A DNA stretch of 64,000 bases from Drosophila pseudoobscura. Taxonomy: Eukaryota; Arthropoda; Insecta; Diptera; Drosophilidae. The notes below the pieces were generated by a model. That model worked only from the letters and a program-made list of their open reading frames with translations, made no database searches and had not been told where the DNA came from. The position numbers and the translations under genes were made by a program. Location: NCBI RefSeq assembly GCF_009870125.1, contig NC_046683.1, forward strand, positions 64,433,869 to 64,497,868. Direction: 5' to 3'. Positions 1 through 13,026 of the stretch are shown in pieces. Numbering within the stretch: position 1 is the stretch's first letter; every line of letters starts with the position of its first letter.

Positions 1-751
1 TCTGTCTCGCTCTCGTTCGTGTATGTCTAGGCTTCAACTGGAGGTTGGTCGGCCTTTCCTCCTTTTGAATGTAACCTGCCTGCCATTTGGCTTCTGTGGA
101 ACCTGTCGAATCGCTTACAATCCAATCCACTCACTCTCCCACTCTCTTGTCCAGTGTGCGCGCCTGCTCACACACTTGATTCATGTAACGGGTTGTTATT
201 GTTGTTGTTGTTTTTGGTGCGCTGTCGGCGGGGGCTTACTCTCACTCTCATTTGTAATGGGTGTACGAGCAATTATGTGGTCTGTTAGCTGCTCGACTTG
301 TTAGCCTCACTTTTGGCATTTTCGTTTGTCAAACAGCGCCTGGGGGCGAGAGACAAAAAAACCTTTTAAGTGGCCCTGATGATCCATCCACACAAAAACA
401 ATTAAGCGGCGGCTAATCGTCGGACGTTCACAGACACGTTCACAGCTGTGGAGTCCATGTGTGGATGCTAAAGCTTAGTCATGGCACGAACCATCGCAGA
501 TCGATAAGAGCTTTGTTTGGGTCGGAAGCTTTATGAAACAATTGAAACAAATTTGATAAAATAACGAATAACTGAACAAATATTAGATAACACAGCTTTT
601 TCATAGATGCTACACAATCGCACGCCCAGCTGAGACGTTTGTACGTGGATTTGAGATACATTCCCATTCGGATAATAGAAAGAATTCCATTCGGTGAGCA
701 CTTTTGTAGATAATATCCCCAAATAGAAATACTTATTGTGGAAAGACTTAC
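1..751. other. Non-coding: intron of the left-end gene
   Basis: This is the sequence downstream (minus strand) of the GTAAGT donor at 751. I see no convincing further coding exon, only short chance frames. It most likely belongs to an intron of the gene that runs off the left edge. Confidence 0.5.
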
Positions 752-3700
752 CCTCTATGCAGCTTATCGCCTTCTTTTGTTGCAGTCTTTTGTCTCTAAT
801 GCGCTTCGACCAGTCCGGGCTCCGGGTACGATGTGGCTTCAAGCGTTCCCGTACACTGAAAATAATCGGTGGAAGAAAATAATATTAATCATATGGTATT
901 TCCCATTTTAAAAGACTTGAAATAGTTTTCGTTAAGTACTTTACAGGGCTCTCTGGGCCTGGCAATCGATCATACCACAGAGTCATTTTCTATGGGCTAT
1001 GGTAAATGTAATTGTCCGGAGGCACGACCATTTGTGACACGGCACTTGCATCCACTGACTGACATGATTCCGTTGAGCTTTGAGCTCTCAATAGAAGCGC
1101 CAAAGAGTGCATTACAAGGGTTTCCTCAAGGGGCGCGGCAATCTTATCGACTGATAACAGACGGAATTGTGGGTCGCCGAGCTAATTAATGGCAATAGGG
1201 GGAGGAGCTCCAATCAAGCGTCGAGTGTTGCAATGGGATCCCAAATGGGATGGGTGACAAACATTGGTAAAAAAGGGCCAAGAAATGGTTCTATAATGTC
1301 ACTCATTGCATCGATAAGATCTCAAATATCTTTGCATTTGGTCCATTATTATCTTCGAATTTATCTTCTACAACCATCTTTATCGGATCTTTCGTATTCG
1401 ATCGCAGCCCAACAATATTTTACTATATTTACTAAACATACAAACATGCATACGGAGTATGTATGCACATATAAAGTATTTATGTATATCCCCTTTCTAC
1501 GCTTTGTTTATGCAGAATATCGTAATTTGTTGACTTGGAATGACGTTACCCAGAGAATAATCTCCATTTCTTTGTTTGTTTTTAATGGCGATGTTGAAAA
1601 CAGTAGAAACAAAAATAATAACAAGATGACTGGAATATGGAAAATGCCAATTGAAACCCTAACCCCATGGTCTGTACCCCTTTTCGAATTACAAAAACAC
1701 GCGCCACATCTAAACCGCTTTTCAATTACTGCAAATCCTTTGATTCTTAAGGGATTACATATAGAGGGGTTTCCTTAAACCTTGCTGCCCTTTTGGGACT
1801 CTCCCCGAATCTCTGATTGCTTTATCGACAGCCCACAGATAAGAGCCATCGCCTGCCTTGACCCGATTGCCCATGTGACGATTTTTGTGGCCAGGGGGGA
1901 CAGACGGGGGGACGACTACAAAGCAGATGTTGCAACCCACTTCGTTGCCACTCGTTGCACCATCCCCAACACCCAAACTGACATCCGGACAACAAAAAGT
2001 GAGTGGGGCCCCTGCGGCAGTCAGCCGCCTGCTCCACCGATAAGATAAGGCCCAAACAAACTGATAAGCAATCTACGCAGAATTTATATCTTCCCCCACA
2101 GAAGGGGGCCCGCACTCTGCCCCACCCTCCCCCCCTGTCTGGCAATTATTCTGGAATATTAATATATGTATATCTTTTTTTTTTTTTTGCTACTCACACA
2201 ACAAACTGGGCTTCGGTGGGCGGCCTTGCCTCCAGGCGATCTGCTGGCGATGCTGATGCTCCCTCGCCGTCGGATATGTCCACCCAGGCGTCGCTGTTGT
2301 CGCTGGAGCCGGCTATCGAGGATCGCTTGTCCCCCGAACGCTTGGCCCCGCCGCCACTCGAAGCACTGCCGCCGCTGCCCAGGGAGGAACGGCAGCCGAC
2401 GCTGGCGCTGCCGTAGATCACACAGCCGGCGGCGGCCAGGGAGGATTCGTACAGGCTGTTGGTCTTGTGGTCCGAGGAGATGGTCAGGGTGGAGCCGCTG
2501 CTGGAGAGCTGGATGCAGGTGCCGCCAGGCCCATGCCCATGCCCCGTCGCCGTTGTCTTCGCCTTGCGGTAGTGGGAGATGCTCTCGTAGCAGTTGGATC
2601 CCAGGGAGATGGCGTCATTGGTGGTGGTGCCGCCGCTGCCGCTGCTGTTGCTGTTGCTGGCGGGGGCTTTGGTGTGCATCGACTCGTAGCAGCCCTTGAT
2701 GGTGTCGTAGATGTTCTCGTCCTCATCCTCATCCTTGCCCAGGTCCAGGGTGCTCGCGTGATTCGGTTTCGGGGGAGCCGGACGAAGGGGCGTTGGAGAC
2801 TTGGGCAGAACTCGCTTTGGTTTCGGCAACTCTGGCAGCTCGTCGCGGGTATTCCTTCCCAGTGTGCCGCCATGCGCTCCAGGAGATGGTGTGGCCATGG
2901 GGAGTGCATCCTCAGCGTTGGCCGCGGGCTTGGGCGGGGGCGGGGCAAAGGACTCGTAACCATCGAAATCGGGCGCAGCCGCTTCGCAGGAACCCGCTAT
3001 GGACTCGTAGTCTTCCATCCAAGTGTTGGGCCTGGGGCAGGATGGCGTTGCCGTTGGCGATGCCGATGCCTCCTCCACGGTCTGGTAGATGTCCTCGATG
3101 ATCTCCGACTTCTGGATATCCGCGATCTTGAACAGGCCCGAGGCCTGTGCTTCAGTCTTGGGTTCGATGGCAGACATGCCAGAGGGTGTTATGGGCTCGT
3201 AGATGGATTCCGGTTCCTCTTCTTCTGGGACCTGCTTCGGTTCGTCTGTCTGGGCGTCGTCTTCCTTGGGCGCCACTTGCTCCTCCTTCACTGTCCCCTT
3301 CTGATTTTCCCTTTCCGCGTTCATCAACTGCTTCTGCTCCATGATCATCTGCTCTCCCTCGATGGCATTCACTAGGGTCACGTTTACCGCCTGATTGACC
3401 AGGAGCTGGTTGTTGGAGATCTGCTTGTTGGCCGCCTGGTAGACGAACGAGGTGTTGGGCAGCAGGCGCTGCTCGAAGTCATCGTTGGTGCCCAGCAGCA
3501 GCTCTCCGGACTCCGAATGGGCGCTGATCTCCTTGAGCTTCTGATCGAGCACTTCCAAAGCGTCGAGGATCTTGGAATCGGCATCGGCCTCAATGCACGG
3601 GACCATCATCTGGGGAGAGCTAGCGTCCTTCCCTCCTGGATATGGATCTGGCTCTGGATCTAGCTCCTCTTTCTGATTAATCTCCATTTCTGGAACCATC

Positions 3701-5532
3701 TCTGGAACCATCTCGGGTGCATTTTTGGTGGGCGAAGGACTGGTCGACTTCCGGCTTCTGCTGGTGAAGGTGAAACGCAGCTTCTCGTAGATGGAGGCAT
3801 ACTTGTGCTTGCGCTGCTTCTGCCGCTCCTCGTCCATCTCCAGGTCGGGCTTCAGATCATCATCCATCGCCACGTCCTGCTGCTGCCCTGCTGTTGGCTG
3901 ATCTTCTTTGGTAGCTTCCTCCTCTGCGGCTGGCTCCGTCTCCACGGGCGTCTTGGCCTCCTCGCAGACCACCTCCAGCTCGGCCGGACTCCCCTTCAGA
4001 CTCCGCTTTGTCTTTAGTGTGAGGCTGTTGCTGCCCCTGGTCTGGGCTGTGGCTGCTACCAGTTCGAGATGCCGTCGCCGCAGCTGCTCGCTCTTCTGCG
4101 GCACCGATGGCTTCTCCAGCGTCTCGAACTTCTTGATATTTCGCTGTACCGTCGAGATGCCACTCTCTGGGGGCAGTTGCTGCTGCTGCTGCTGCATCAC
4201 GGGTGGCTGCTTCTCCACGATCTTGTAGACATGGCTGCCGCGTGCCAGCCAGACGCCCTTCTTCCGCTTCACCTCCTCTAGGACGCGGGCATCCTTCTGT
4301 ATGATCTCGTTGAACTGTTGCGTCAGCTTGGCCACTAGGCTGTTCTTGCTGATGTTGCCGCTGCTGTTGTTACTGGGCGGAGCATCTGTTGCCTGCCCCA
4401 TTCCTGCGAGGCAGCTGCTGTTTATCCGACGCGGCGTGTGGTGCTGCACGTATGATTTACCCGCGTGCGTCTTGAAGCTGTATTTTCGCTTTGTCACTGT
4501 GCGCGTCCCCGATGACGTCACAGTCGAAGATGTTTGCGTGGAAGTGGTATGCTCTGATTCGCTGCTGCCGCCACTCTGGGCGCTTGCCGCGCTGAGACTG
4601 ACGCGGACTCGGGCACGGGCTCGCGATCGAGCTGGCGTCGCCCGCAGCTCCACCTCCTCCTCCTCCTCCTCCTGCTCCATGGAGGAGATAACGTTATCTG
4701 ATAATCGCCGCGGACTCGGCGATTCCATATTGCACTCAGTGGCAGCAGGTGGAAGCGGCGGAACACTGTCGTCACATTTGCTGGCGACTAAAGTCGCACT
4801 GGCGTTTTTAGTCGCGTTTGCACTCGGAATTCTGTTGGCGTTTATAACCGCCTCGTCGCTGCTGGGTCGGAGCTTGCTACGCATCCTCGCCTGCTCCGCG
4901 TTCTTGTACTTGTAGAAGTTGTCCTTTTCACGCTGCAACTGCTGCTGCTGCGCGGTCGCGTCCTGCAGATTGTGCAGACTGGCGGCGCGTTTTGCCAGCG
5001 ACTGTTCCGGCGAGGGATTGTTGAACGCGTTTACCAGACAACTGACGGATTTGTTCAGCATCCGGAGGGTGCCCAGCGAGGAGGCACGCGACGATGGCGC
5101 CCCCGTGTGATCCTCGCTGGCGCTCTTGATGCGCCTGTTCCACAGCAATCGGAGCGTTTGGACACCCCGGAAATCGCGAAAAGCTCGCGACTCGCAATTG
5201 CAGCTTTGATTTTGATTTTGATTCTGATTCTGATTCTGATAATCGTCTAGCGAGGCGTTATCGCGCACTGATTGCCGATTGTTGTTGTCGCTATCGGAGG
5301 CACTGACACTGGCACTCGCTGTGGGTGTGGCTGTGGCGGTGGCGGCTCGCGATCCGTTCACCAGCCAATTGATAATTGTCTTTTTTGTCTTACGCGGCGA
5401 GCTTGTGGAGCTTGTGGCACTTGTGGTATTTGTTGCACCCGCACTCGTTGGATTCCCATTGAGATCGCAGCGCGTGTGGGCCGCCGCATCCCGCACAGGT
5501 GACATGGCCATGGCCATGGCTGGGGACCACAT
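752..5532 (-). CDS. Large disordered tyrosine-motif protein, N-terminal exons (possibly a Rho GEF), partial
   Basis: Coding exon 1 runs 5532-2198 and exon 2 runs 855-752; the gene continues beyond the left edge. The open frame appears to stop at 2194, but a strong GTGAGT donor at 2197 ends the exon in phase 2, and the acceptor at 855 (TTATTTTCAG) restores the frame into a basic segment (RERLKPHRTRSPDWSK...). Exon 2 ends at a GTAAGT donor in phase 1. About 1,145 residues are visible. They are almost wholly low complexity: a QN repeat near residue 100, an acidic run near 290, polyQ near 440, and a proline-rich stretch near 900 (LPKPKRVLPKSPTPLRPAPP). Residues 770-1030 carry repeated Tyr motifs: YEPI, YQTV, YESI, YESF, YDTI, YESM, YESI, YESS. 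These resemble SH2-docking sites. No folded domain is visible. Position upstream of an unseen C-terminal region suggests a signalling scaffold or the N-terminus of a RhoGEF64C/ephexin-like exchange factor. That identity is inference only. Confidence 0.8.
856..2197 (-). other. Intron between exons 1 and 2 of the left-end gene
   Basis: Bounded on the minus strand by a GTGAGT donor at 2197 and a TTTTCAG acceptor at 856-858. The codon phases on both sides agree (2 then 1 base). A T12-rich run lies next to the donor at about 2176-2189. The 203-codon plus-strand frame in this interval has no coding character. Confidence 0.7.
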
Positions 5533-6350
5533 CCGTGGTGTGGTTTCCGACGCTCACCTGTCTACCTGCTACTTCGGTGCCACCAAACGGCACGATGCCG
5601 ATGATGCAGCTGCTGCTGGCCCCTTGCCTGGAACGACAGAGAGCACAAAAAGAAGAGAAAGCTGGTGAAAATTCTGGCTCGTCTGATGATGGAAGATGGT
5701 CACTCATGCAAAGTGGTTCTGTTTCTGTCCACCTAGTATTGGTGGCCAATCGGTGAGCGGAGTTAGGCCTGTTAGGCGTGTTTGTACAACAATGTGGGGC
5801 GAGTTATGAATTTCTAGTGATATTTGAATCTGTATGTCAATGTGAGTTGATTTTCCCCGAGCTACTATTCAAACACCATCGAAATATTCATATAAAGGAA
5901 CGTAAATATATTATTTACGATTATATGTATATACCCTTGCCTTATCTTCGAGACTTTTATTCCTGACGTCTTTTTGTGTTTCTGCTTGTGCTTGGTTTTT
6001 TGGGTATTACTCATGCGTTTTGGTGTTTTGAGCACCCATTTCATTAATAATAATATATACTGCACTTAAAAGGCGGCAAGAAGCACAAGGAAACCCAAAT
6101 ACTATTTTGCGCAACCAAGAAATCGCTCGCATGGTGGGGCGCTGGCGTACAACATTGCGTATGCGCGATACGCTTTGTATGCCGCCGGGAGCTTATCGCT
6201 CAGCGATCGATGGATGATGGTGGAACAGAGCATTGCACAAAGCCACAATATTGTTGTCTTAGCCACAATTCCCACCTCTTCGCACCTGACGATTGTTAGC
6301 CCTCCCACAGCCACCACCGCTGCTGGTGGGGCAGACGGGGCACGTTTTTG

Positions 6351-6351
<1 letters not shown>

Positions 6352-6389
<38 letters not shown>

Positions 6390-6391
6390 CA
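6352..6391. repeat. (CA)n microsatellite
   Basis: About 20 uninterrupted CA dinucleotides, with one G substitution near the right end. Confidence 0.95.
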
Positions 6392-7204
6392 AATGCCAAT
6401 TATAATGAGCGATTACATAAAGTACGCGACAGCGACACAAACAATTTCTTTTGCCTCACATACGATGTGGGGTCTATATACTATTTCTCTTGCTTTTTTT
6501 CTTTTTATCACCGAATGGTTTTTTAAGCCGCTTTGCCGGGCTTTTTGGTAGCTTCGTTAGCTACCATCTTCCTATTTTTTTTTTCATTTTTTTTCATATG
6601 TACATATGTACCTCCTGTGTGGCATAAAGGGGGAGATGGGATGGCAATGGGGATTGTATATACACGAGTATATCTCTTTTCTAGCCGTCACATTTGCCGC
6701 TCTCGCACGCGGCAAGAATAACAAAACTAATTTTTATTTGCCATTGCAAAAAGGTTTTTTAAACAAAATATTATTATTTCGTATATAATACGAAGCCAAA
6801 CAGAAAGACAGACAGATACACTGATAGACGGACACAAGTATTAGTGGCAATGCAAATAAAAAGCTAAAAATTGTTGATTACGCAAACGTCTTTTTGGGGC
6901 CATAATCGTACATATTTGTATGATATTTAACCAAGGAAATTGGTGGAAAAAAGTGTGCAAACATGGCATTTGATAGGCGGAAAACAAACAGGCTTAACAT
7001 TCCATCCGGGGGGGAATCCCGCAGAGATCACTTTTACATTTGCGGGAAGTACAATCCTCAAACGAAAGAGTGTGTGTTTCAGACACCAGATAAACCTTAA
7101 GAACCATTCCCCTTGAGCCATAAATCTACGGGTATTGGCAGCAGCTGCCACAAAGCTGATATTTCCAATGCCTTATACAAAAACACACATACGAGTATAT
7201 CTAA

Positions 7205-7236
7205 GGTAAGGTAGGGTAGGGTAGGGTAGGGTAAGG
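7205..7236. repeat. GGGTA tandem repeat
   Basis: Five tandem pentamers, with GTAGG at both margins. The plus strand carries at least four G-runs of three, so it meets the usual G-quadruplex pattern. Confidence 0.9.
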
Positions 7237-9480
7237 CCATTCAAGGCAGTGAGCTGTTGAGGCGTTGAGACGTTGAGGCGGTCAACAGCTTTTTGGCCTG
7301 GTCAATACAAAATGCTTTGCATATTAAACAGTGTCTCTGAGGCCGAAAAGGAAAATGTAAACAATTGACAAAACTCAGACCGAAACTGGAGATACAATAC
7401 AAAAGTAAAGAAATAAAAATCAGCCTCATCTTGAAAGGCATTGCATTGTAAAGAAAAGAAACTCGATTTTGATGAGCTGCATTTGAGCCGCAGCTGCACC
7501 TGCTACAAATTCATTCCATTGATGATCATCGATGATGGGGAGGCAGGGAGGCAGGGAGTCATCTGGCCATTGGAATGCAAATGGCTTTCAAAACGGATGC
7601 AGCAGCGGTGGCAGAGGCGGTGGCAGCCGCTTTTGTGGGTCTGTATCTGCGTTTTTCTGTTGTCTGCTTTTTATCATTTTGATGAAGATTTTCCCGCTGC
7701 TGACGACAGCTGCGAGTCTTCACAGAGTGAAAGTGATAATGCCCGCCCAGCCCAAAAGCCAAAAGCCAGAGAATCCCAAAGATTAGACACGCTTCTTTGG
7801 AATAATCTTCTGATTCGACTGCGAATGCGGAAGACCCCACCGCATCGGGCCCGTAATGTCAGACAGACAGACAGAATTCGGAATGGGGGAATGAAATGAA
7901 ATAATCTAGCTGTAGAAATATATTTTAATTTCTCGAAAATTAAATCAAAGAAAATTTATTGCCATTTTGCATACCGAACAACAACAAATACAACAAAAGG
8001 CAGCCATTAGAAATGTGAAAGTTTACTTTTCCTTTTTTTTTTGTTTCGGTGTGTTTTGTGTGTGTTTTTGTCTCAACGATTCTCCAGCTAATGAACTGTC
8101 TTAGTGTCTTTCTTGGCCATGATTTAGAGGTTTAGATGGTCTTCAAAGCATTTCAGATGTCCGAAGTCCGAAGTTGAGTGGAGTTCCCTCAATAAAACTC
8201 TATAATATATGTGGGATAGCACTTCTCTTACACTTTGCGTAGCACGATTCGGAAAGGGTATGTTTCTTGAGGGATTCACAGGGTTTACATCATCGCCTCA
8301 CTGCACAAACGAGGACCTTCGACTGAAAAAATACTGTTGTGCCACCTCTACGACTTTTCGATTACGACTATGGATAGTATTTGTTTTTGTTTTGGCTCGT
8401 GTTGCTGGTGGCAACAGTTCCTGGCTCGAGAACAGCCACCAAAACAGCCCGTGGCCCGTGGCTCGTGGGTCGTGGCTCGACTGTTGGCCAACTGAAAGGT
8501 CTGGCTAGAGGGCTGGCACTGTGCAACCCCTAAACCTTCGATGAGGTCCACTCACTCACACCCTCAATCGGAGGCCACACTGCGTATGGTTTATATGCAA
8601 AACAAGCCCCTGGGTCGATAGTTTCCCCTGCCACTCCATTGGTCGGGCAGGGTGGAATCTCCGAGGGGTAGTTCCTACTATTTATTCTAGCACATGGCAG
8701 ATGTCTGCGAGTGCGTTCCCTTTTGTGTGCATTAGCTATGCTTTGTTGACTTTCTGGTTGAGACACCCCTTCCCTCCCCCCTCCCACCACGCCCACGCAC
8801 GAGTTTAAGGCAAATTCAATTTGTCCACAAAGAAAGCACTCCTTCACTCTTTCCCCCTTTTGTGAGACAATTTTCTAGCCCCAATCAACATGTGTTTTCA
8901 TTTCCTGGATTATCTGTCGCTCAAACGAACATCTCCCTGAAACGATGATGAGTGTCTTTTCTCCTCCGAAGAAACCCTACACTGCGCAATGTGACACCTA
9001 TATTTAGCTACATTTCCCAGTAGATTGGGTTTCAAGCATTTTATTGCAGACTGACTCACACGCCTTATCGGACAGGCGAGCGCCTGCCCCCACAGTTACG
9101 CTGCAAGTGCAATTTAGGGGGCAACAATTGCTGCCCAGGCAGAGAGGCAACAATTTGTGCACACTTTATGTTTATCTAGATACCAGAATGTGAAAGATAC
9201 ATGAACAATATGTATGCAAAACGAGCATTAACTGCATTCCAAGCTCCGTTGCCCAAGAACCGCAAGCAGCACCAGCGCCAGAGAGTCAGACCCAGACTCC
9301 GAGACGAGACAGACCCATAGACAGACTTATAGACCGCGTAAGGCATAGAGGCGTATAATTAGCGTGCAGCATTGGCAAAGTGAAGCTAATGGAACCCCAA
9401 CAGCATATAAAAACATGGCCCCAGAACCAACAGAAACATGGTAGGGGGCACACAACAACGGTAGGTAGCGTAGCAGTTCT

Positions 9481-9533
9481 TAAACCGTAAACCGTAAGCA
9501 GTAAGCAGTAAGCCGTAAGCCGTAGGCCGTAAG
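9481..9533. repeat. Heptamer tandem repeat (CCGTAAG/CAGTAAG)
   Basis: Seven or more imperfect copies of a 7-nt unit alternate between CCGTAAG and CAGTAAG. Two other short tandem arrays follow: CGTAAT hexamers at 9596-9624 and TACCCAG heptamers at 9634-9656. Three unrelated short-period arrays within 180 bp suggest a slippage-prone spot. Confidence 0.85.
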
Positions 9534-11391
9534 AGAATCCAAAGCAAAAGACGCACAAGAAGAGGTCAGTGCGGAGGCCAATCCACAGATACAGTCGTAA
9601 TCGTAATCGTAATCGTAATCGTACGAGTACCTGTACCCAGTACCCAGTACCCAGTAACCATCCAAAGTCAAAGAAGTTTAAAGTTGAAAAAGCAAGCGTT
9701 AAATTACCATCAAAATTCATAGCCAATATAATCCACAAGGCGTTCGACGATCGTAGTAAGCTCTGTTCCAAGATCGATGTTTGGCTGAGGAATGTACGAC
9801 CATCCCCTCCCACCGGGGAACGCTAGGGCTTCCAAGCAGAGCCAAGAATATCCCAAGGTGCAGGCGCAGGCCTTTTCTTGGTGAAATTTTGCTTCTATGG
9901 ACAGATCTCGCTCTCTCTCTCCTTCTGTCTCTGTCTCTGTCTCTATCTATCTATCTCGTGTGTGTGTATGTGGAATTTGCCAAGTGGTTTGGCTAGATTC
10001 TTTCAAGAGCATACCACCACGCAAATTTTCTGGTGGGCGTTTCACTTTTGCCAGCTTTCATTTAACGCTGGCCCCAAAATCGATAGATCGAAGCTGTTGC
10101 ACTGGATTCTGACACTGCATTTTGTGCATTCTTTTTGTACTATTGTATTATCTACTCCCCAATTTCGGGGGTCCACACAGAAAAAAACACTCGGATACGG
10201 TGGCACAAACACGCGCGAACTGCCCTCGGAATGGAGCGAAGCTCCCAAAAACACGGTCTCCAGCGAACGACGAACGAAAGACAAGTGAAGAGTGTCGCCA
10301 CCGCTGCTGTCGATTGCTGTGTGTGGGGAGCCTAAGACGCTGTTTTCTGCTGTCACAAGGTGTATTGACGCAAGGTGAGACACCGCCAGGGAGTGCTCTT
10401 ACGCAAACAGAGCCACAGAGCTACAGAGCTACAGAGTTACAGAGCGACATGCCATACCGAGTGACTCGGGAGGGAGCGAGACAGACCCCACCTTGTCGGA
10501 ATCAAGCTTGTTTCTTCTGCTGTTTTCTCTCCTGTTTCTGCTGTCGATTGGGGGCTGGGGATTGGGGAGAATATCATATCCGACTGGCTGTTGGCTGCTG
10601 GCTGGCTTTGACTGCAACTCCACTTGGGGATCGATCTCTCGCCCCGCGCTCGTCTCGCATTCTTGTGCATTGGCTTTTGGAGCTACGTTTTGTTCTGATT
10701 CTGTTTTGGATTATGCTTCTCCGCTGCATCTTTCGCTCGCTCTCTCTCTCTCTCTATCTCTGGCTGTGTGGCTCTGCTGCGAAATGCATTTCTCTCGAGG
10801 CATGCGACCCACAAAATGTGTGGCGGATGCTTCGGGTGGCACAAGTGTTGTTCTTTGTGCGGGATCGTTCATTGGCTTCTTCTGGCTTTTAATTAGCCAA
10901 GCAAATTTTAATTAAGTCGCAGCGCCACTAATTGATTCGGCAGTCCATCAGCAAAGCCGTCTTTGAGACTCAATCGACAGAGGCATTGGTATGTCCGCGG
11001 AGGCCCCAACTCTGAGTAAATCACATTAGAAGCGCCTGAGAAGCGGAGACTGGTTTCGAACCCACGAAACGCGACCCAAAACGCACCGAAAATACTCTAA
11101 TATCTTGAGCGTCCATACAAATGTGGATCACAGTGCCATTAACATGAATCGGTTAACACTCTGCTAAGCAAACCGGTCGGAGTCCATCTCTGTAGGATTT
11201 AACAGCGAACAAATTCCAGTACCAGTTCTTCTCCAAGTTCAAAAGAGAAGCCCAAGGTGTGTTGCTAAAAGGTGAGTCCACTTTCTCTCCCCCTTGGTTC
11301 CCACTCACCAAAAAACACACACCACAAACTAAAGTTAGAGCGGGCCCCGGAAGGAGTTCACCTTATGTTAATATACTCTGCCTGAACGCTT

Positions 11392-11490
11392 AACAGAGTA
11401 GCTTCACAGAGTGCCTTTACAGAGTAGCGGAACAGAGTGGCTTTACAGTGAGCTTTTACGTGCCGCTTATCTGTTGGCTTAACAGAATGG
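11392..11490. repeat. Degenerate ACAGAGT(A/G)GC tandem repeat
   Basis: Five or more diverged copies of a 14-15-nt unit of the form ACAGAGTRGCTTT appear in succession, with decayed copies continuing to about 11,490. Confidence 0.7.
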
Positions 11491-13002
11491 ATTAACAGAC
11501 TGAAAGTGGAACAAATTCCAAGGAATTTTTGAATTTCGCAAAGTTTGGCGCAAACAACAAAAAAAAAAACCACAAAAATTTCAACGACCTGCAAACCTGG
11601 TTTCCATTTTCATTTTCATTCAATTCAATGCGAAAAAAACAGCTCGAAAAAAAGCACATCCCAGCAGCAGCAACAACAAGTTGGCGCCCCATACATGGGG
11701 CCCGCCTTGGACCCCAGAGTGGGGCAGGCACATCATCGGATCTGTTTGTAGTACGTACTCGTACTCGTATTTATGAGCCAGGCCAGTCGTCTTGCCACAT
11801 GTGGCTCTCTGTGTATCCGTATCTCCCATCTGTCTCTGTAATTTGCATTAAGTGGCGGATTTTCTTTTCATTTTCTTGCTGCTCTTTTTTCGGTTTTCGG
11901 GTGGGTTTCTGTTCGGTTCGGTTCAGGCCCTGGCTGCTGCGACTCTTTTGGTGGGGCAACGGGGCGTATGCGAAACAATGCCCATTAATCACTGGCAGCT
12001 GCCTTGCTGCCTTGCTGCCTTAGTGCTGCTGCTGTAATGCAAAACTCTAATTATCGCCAGCATTTCAGCTGACGAAACTTCTTCTTCTCAGCGTTTGCTT
12101 GGGTGTTTTTGGTCTATTAATTTATTTTACAACGCGTTTCACGGAGCAGAGATGCTGAAACAAGGCCTTGCCGCTTTCCAACTGTCATCAGCATGCAGCT
12201 GCTCGGAAAAACCAAAGAAACCTAGTGAAAACTTTGGTACTTTGGTTCGAAGCACTACAGCAAAAAGTGAGTGAAGCAGCAGAGAGTGAACAGATCTGTC
12301 TGAGAGAAGATCGATCATATCTTCTAGTGGTGGCCTTTTAGGCCTAGGAGTGATCCCCGAACGAGTACACAAGGTGGTGCACGAGCATAACCTTCGGGGG
12401 TATTGAAATCCAAGTTAGATGGCCTTGTCGGGGGTCTTCGGGTTCTGTGTCCCAATCTCCGTTTGTAAACGTGATTCGCTTAGAATAGATCTCCAGTCAC
12501 GTACTCCATGTTCATGCAGTTGTCGGACGCTTAGATAAATCGTGTTTAATCAGTAAAAGTGGAAAGGGGGGGCCGCCCGATATCGAAAAGAGTTTTACAT
12601 ACATGAATATATTTAAAGAGAAGAAAGTGAGTAAATGGGTTATATTTGTACCGGGAATATGCCGAGATGGATGGCTTTCTAGCCTTGTGGTAAATGAATC
12701 AGTTTGTCGGAAAAGAATTGGGAATTTCTTTATCATCATTGGGCATACGGTTTATTATAATTAATTATTCATGGACTAAGCGATGTCTCATCGCGGTTAT
12801 TGTGATTAGAGCAACGAACTCTCCAGGCCTGATTTGGCCATGGATCGCTGGGACAGTGGTACCTGGAAAGAGCGAACTCTCGGATGTACACAGGTATATT
12901 TGAAAGAAACAAAAGGCAATCGTAGGCGAGCAAACGCTCTATCAAGCGATCACTGTACATTAGTATTTATTTATTTTCAAAATATCGCCCACACACACAC
13001 AG

Positions 13003-13026
13003 AGGGTGAGGGTGAGGGTGAGGGTG
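13003..13026. repeat. (GGGTGA)4 tandem repeat
   Basis: Four tandem GGGTGA units follow a short (CA)n tract. The plus strand again matches the four-G-run quadruplex pattern. Confidence 0.9.

Noticed and set aside
1167-1778. 203-codon plus-strand frame
   Set aside because: It lies inside an intron of the minus-strand gene, has random composition and no homology I recognise.
2166-4915. Plus-strand frames of 137-302 codons opposite the left-end gene
   Set aside because: They are reverse-strand images of low-complexity coding sequence (Arg/Trp/Cys- or Leu-rich), with no independent gene structure.
7441-7899. 152-codon plus-strand frame with one hydrophobic stretch
   Set aside because: There is no signal-peptide start, no domain and no flanking gene signals; it lies in microsatellite-rich non-coding sequence.
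10122-10892. 256-codon plus-strand frame
   Set aside because: Composition follows the CT-rich DNA (Ser/Leu runs). No motif or splice context supports it.
11048-11066. tRNA T-arm-like string GGTTTCGAACC
   Set aside because: It has an extra T relative to the B box, and no A box, acceptor stem or cloverleaf fits around it.
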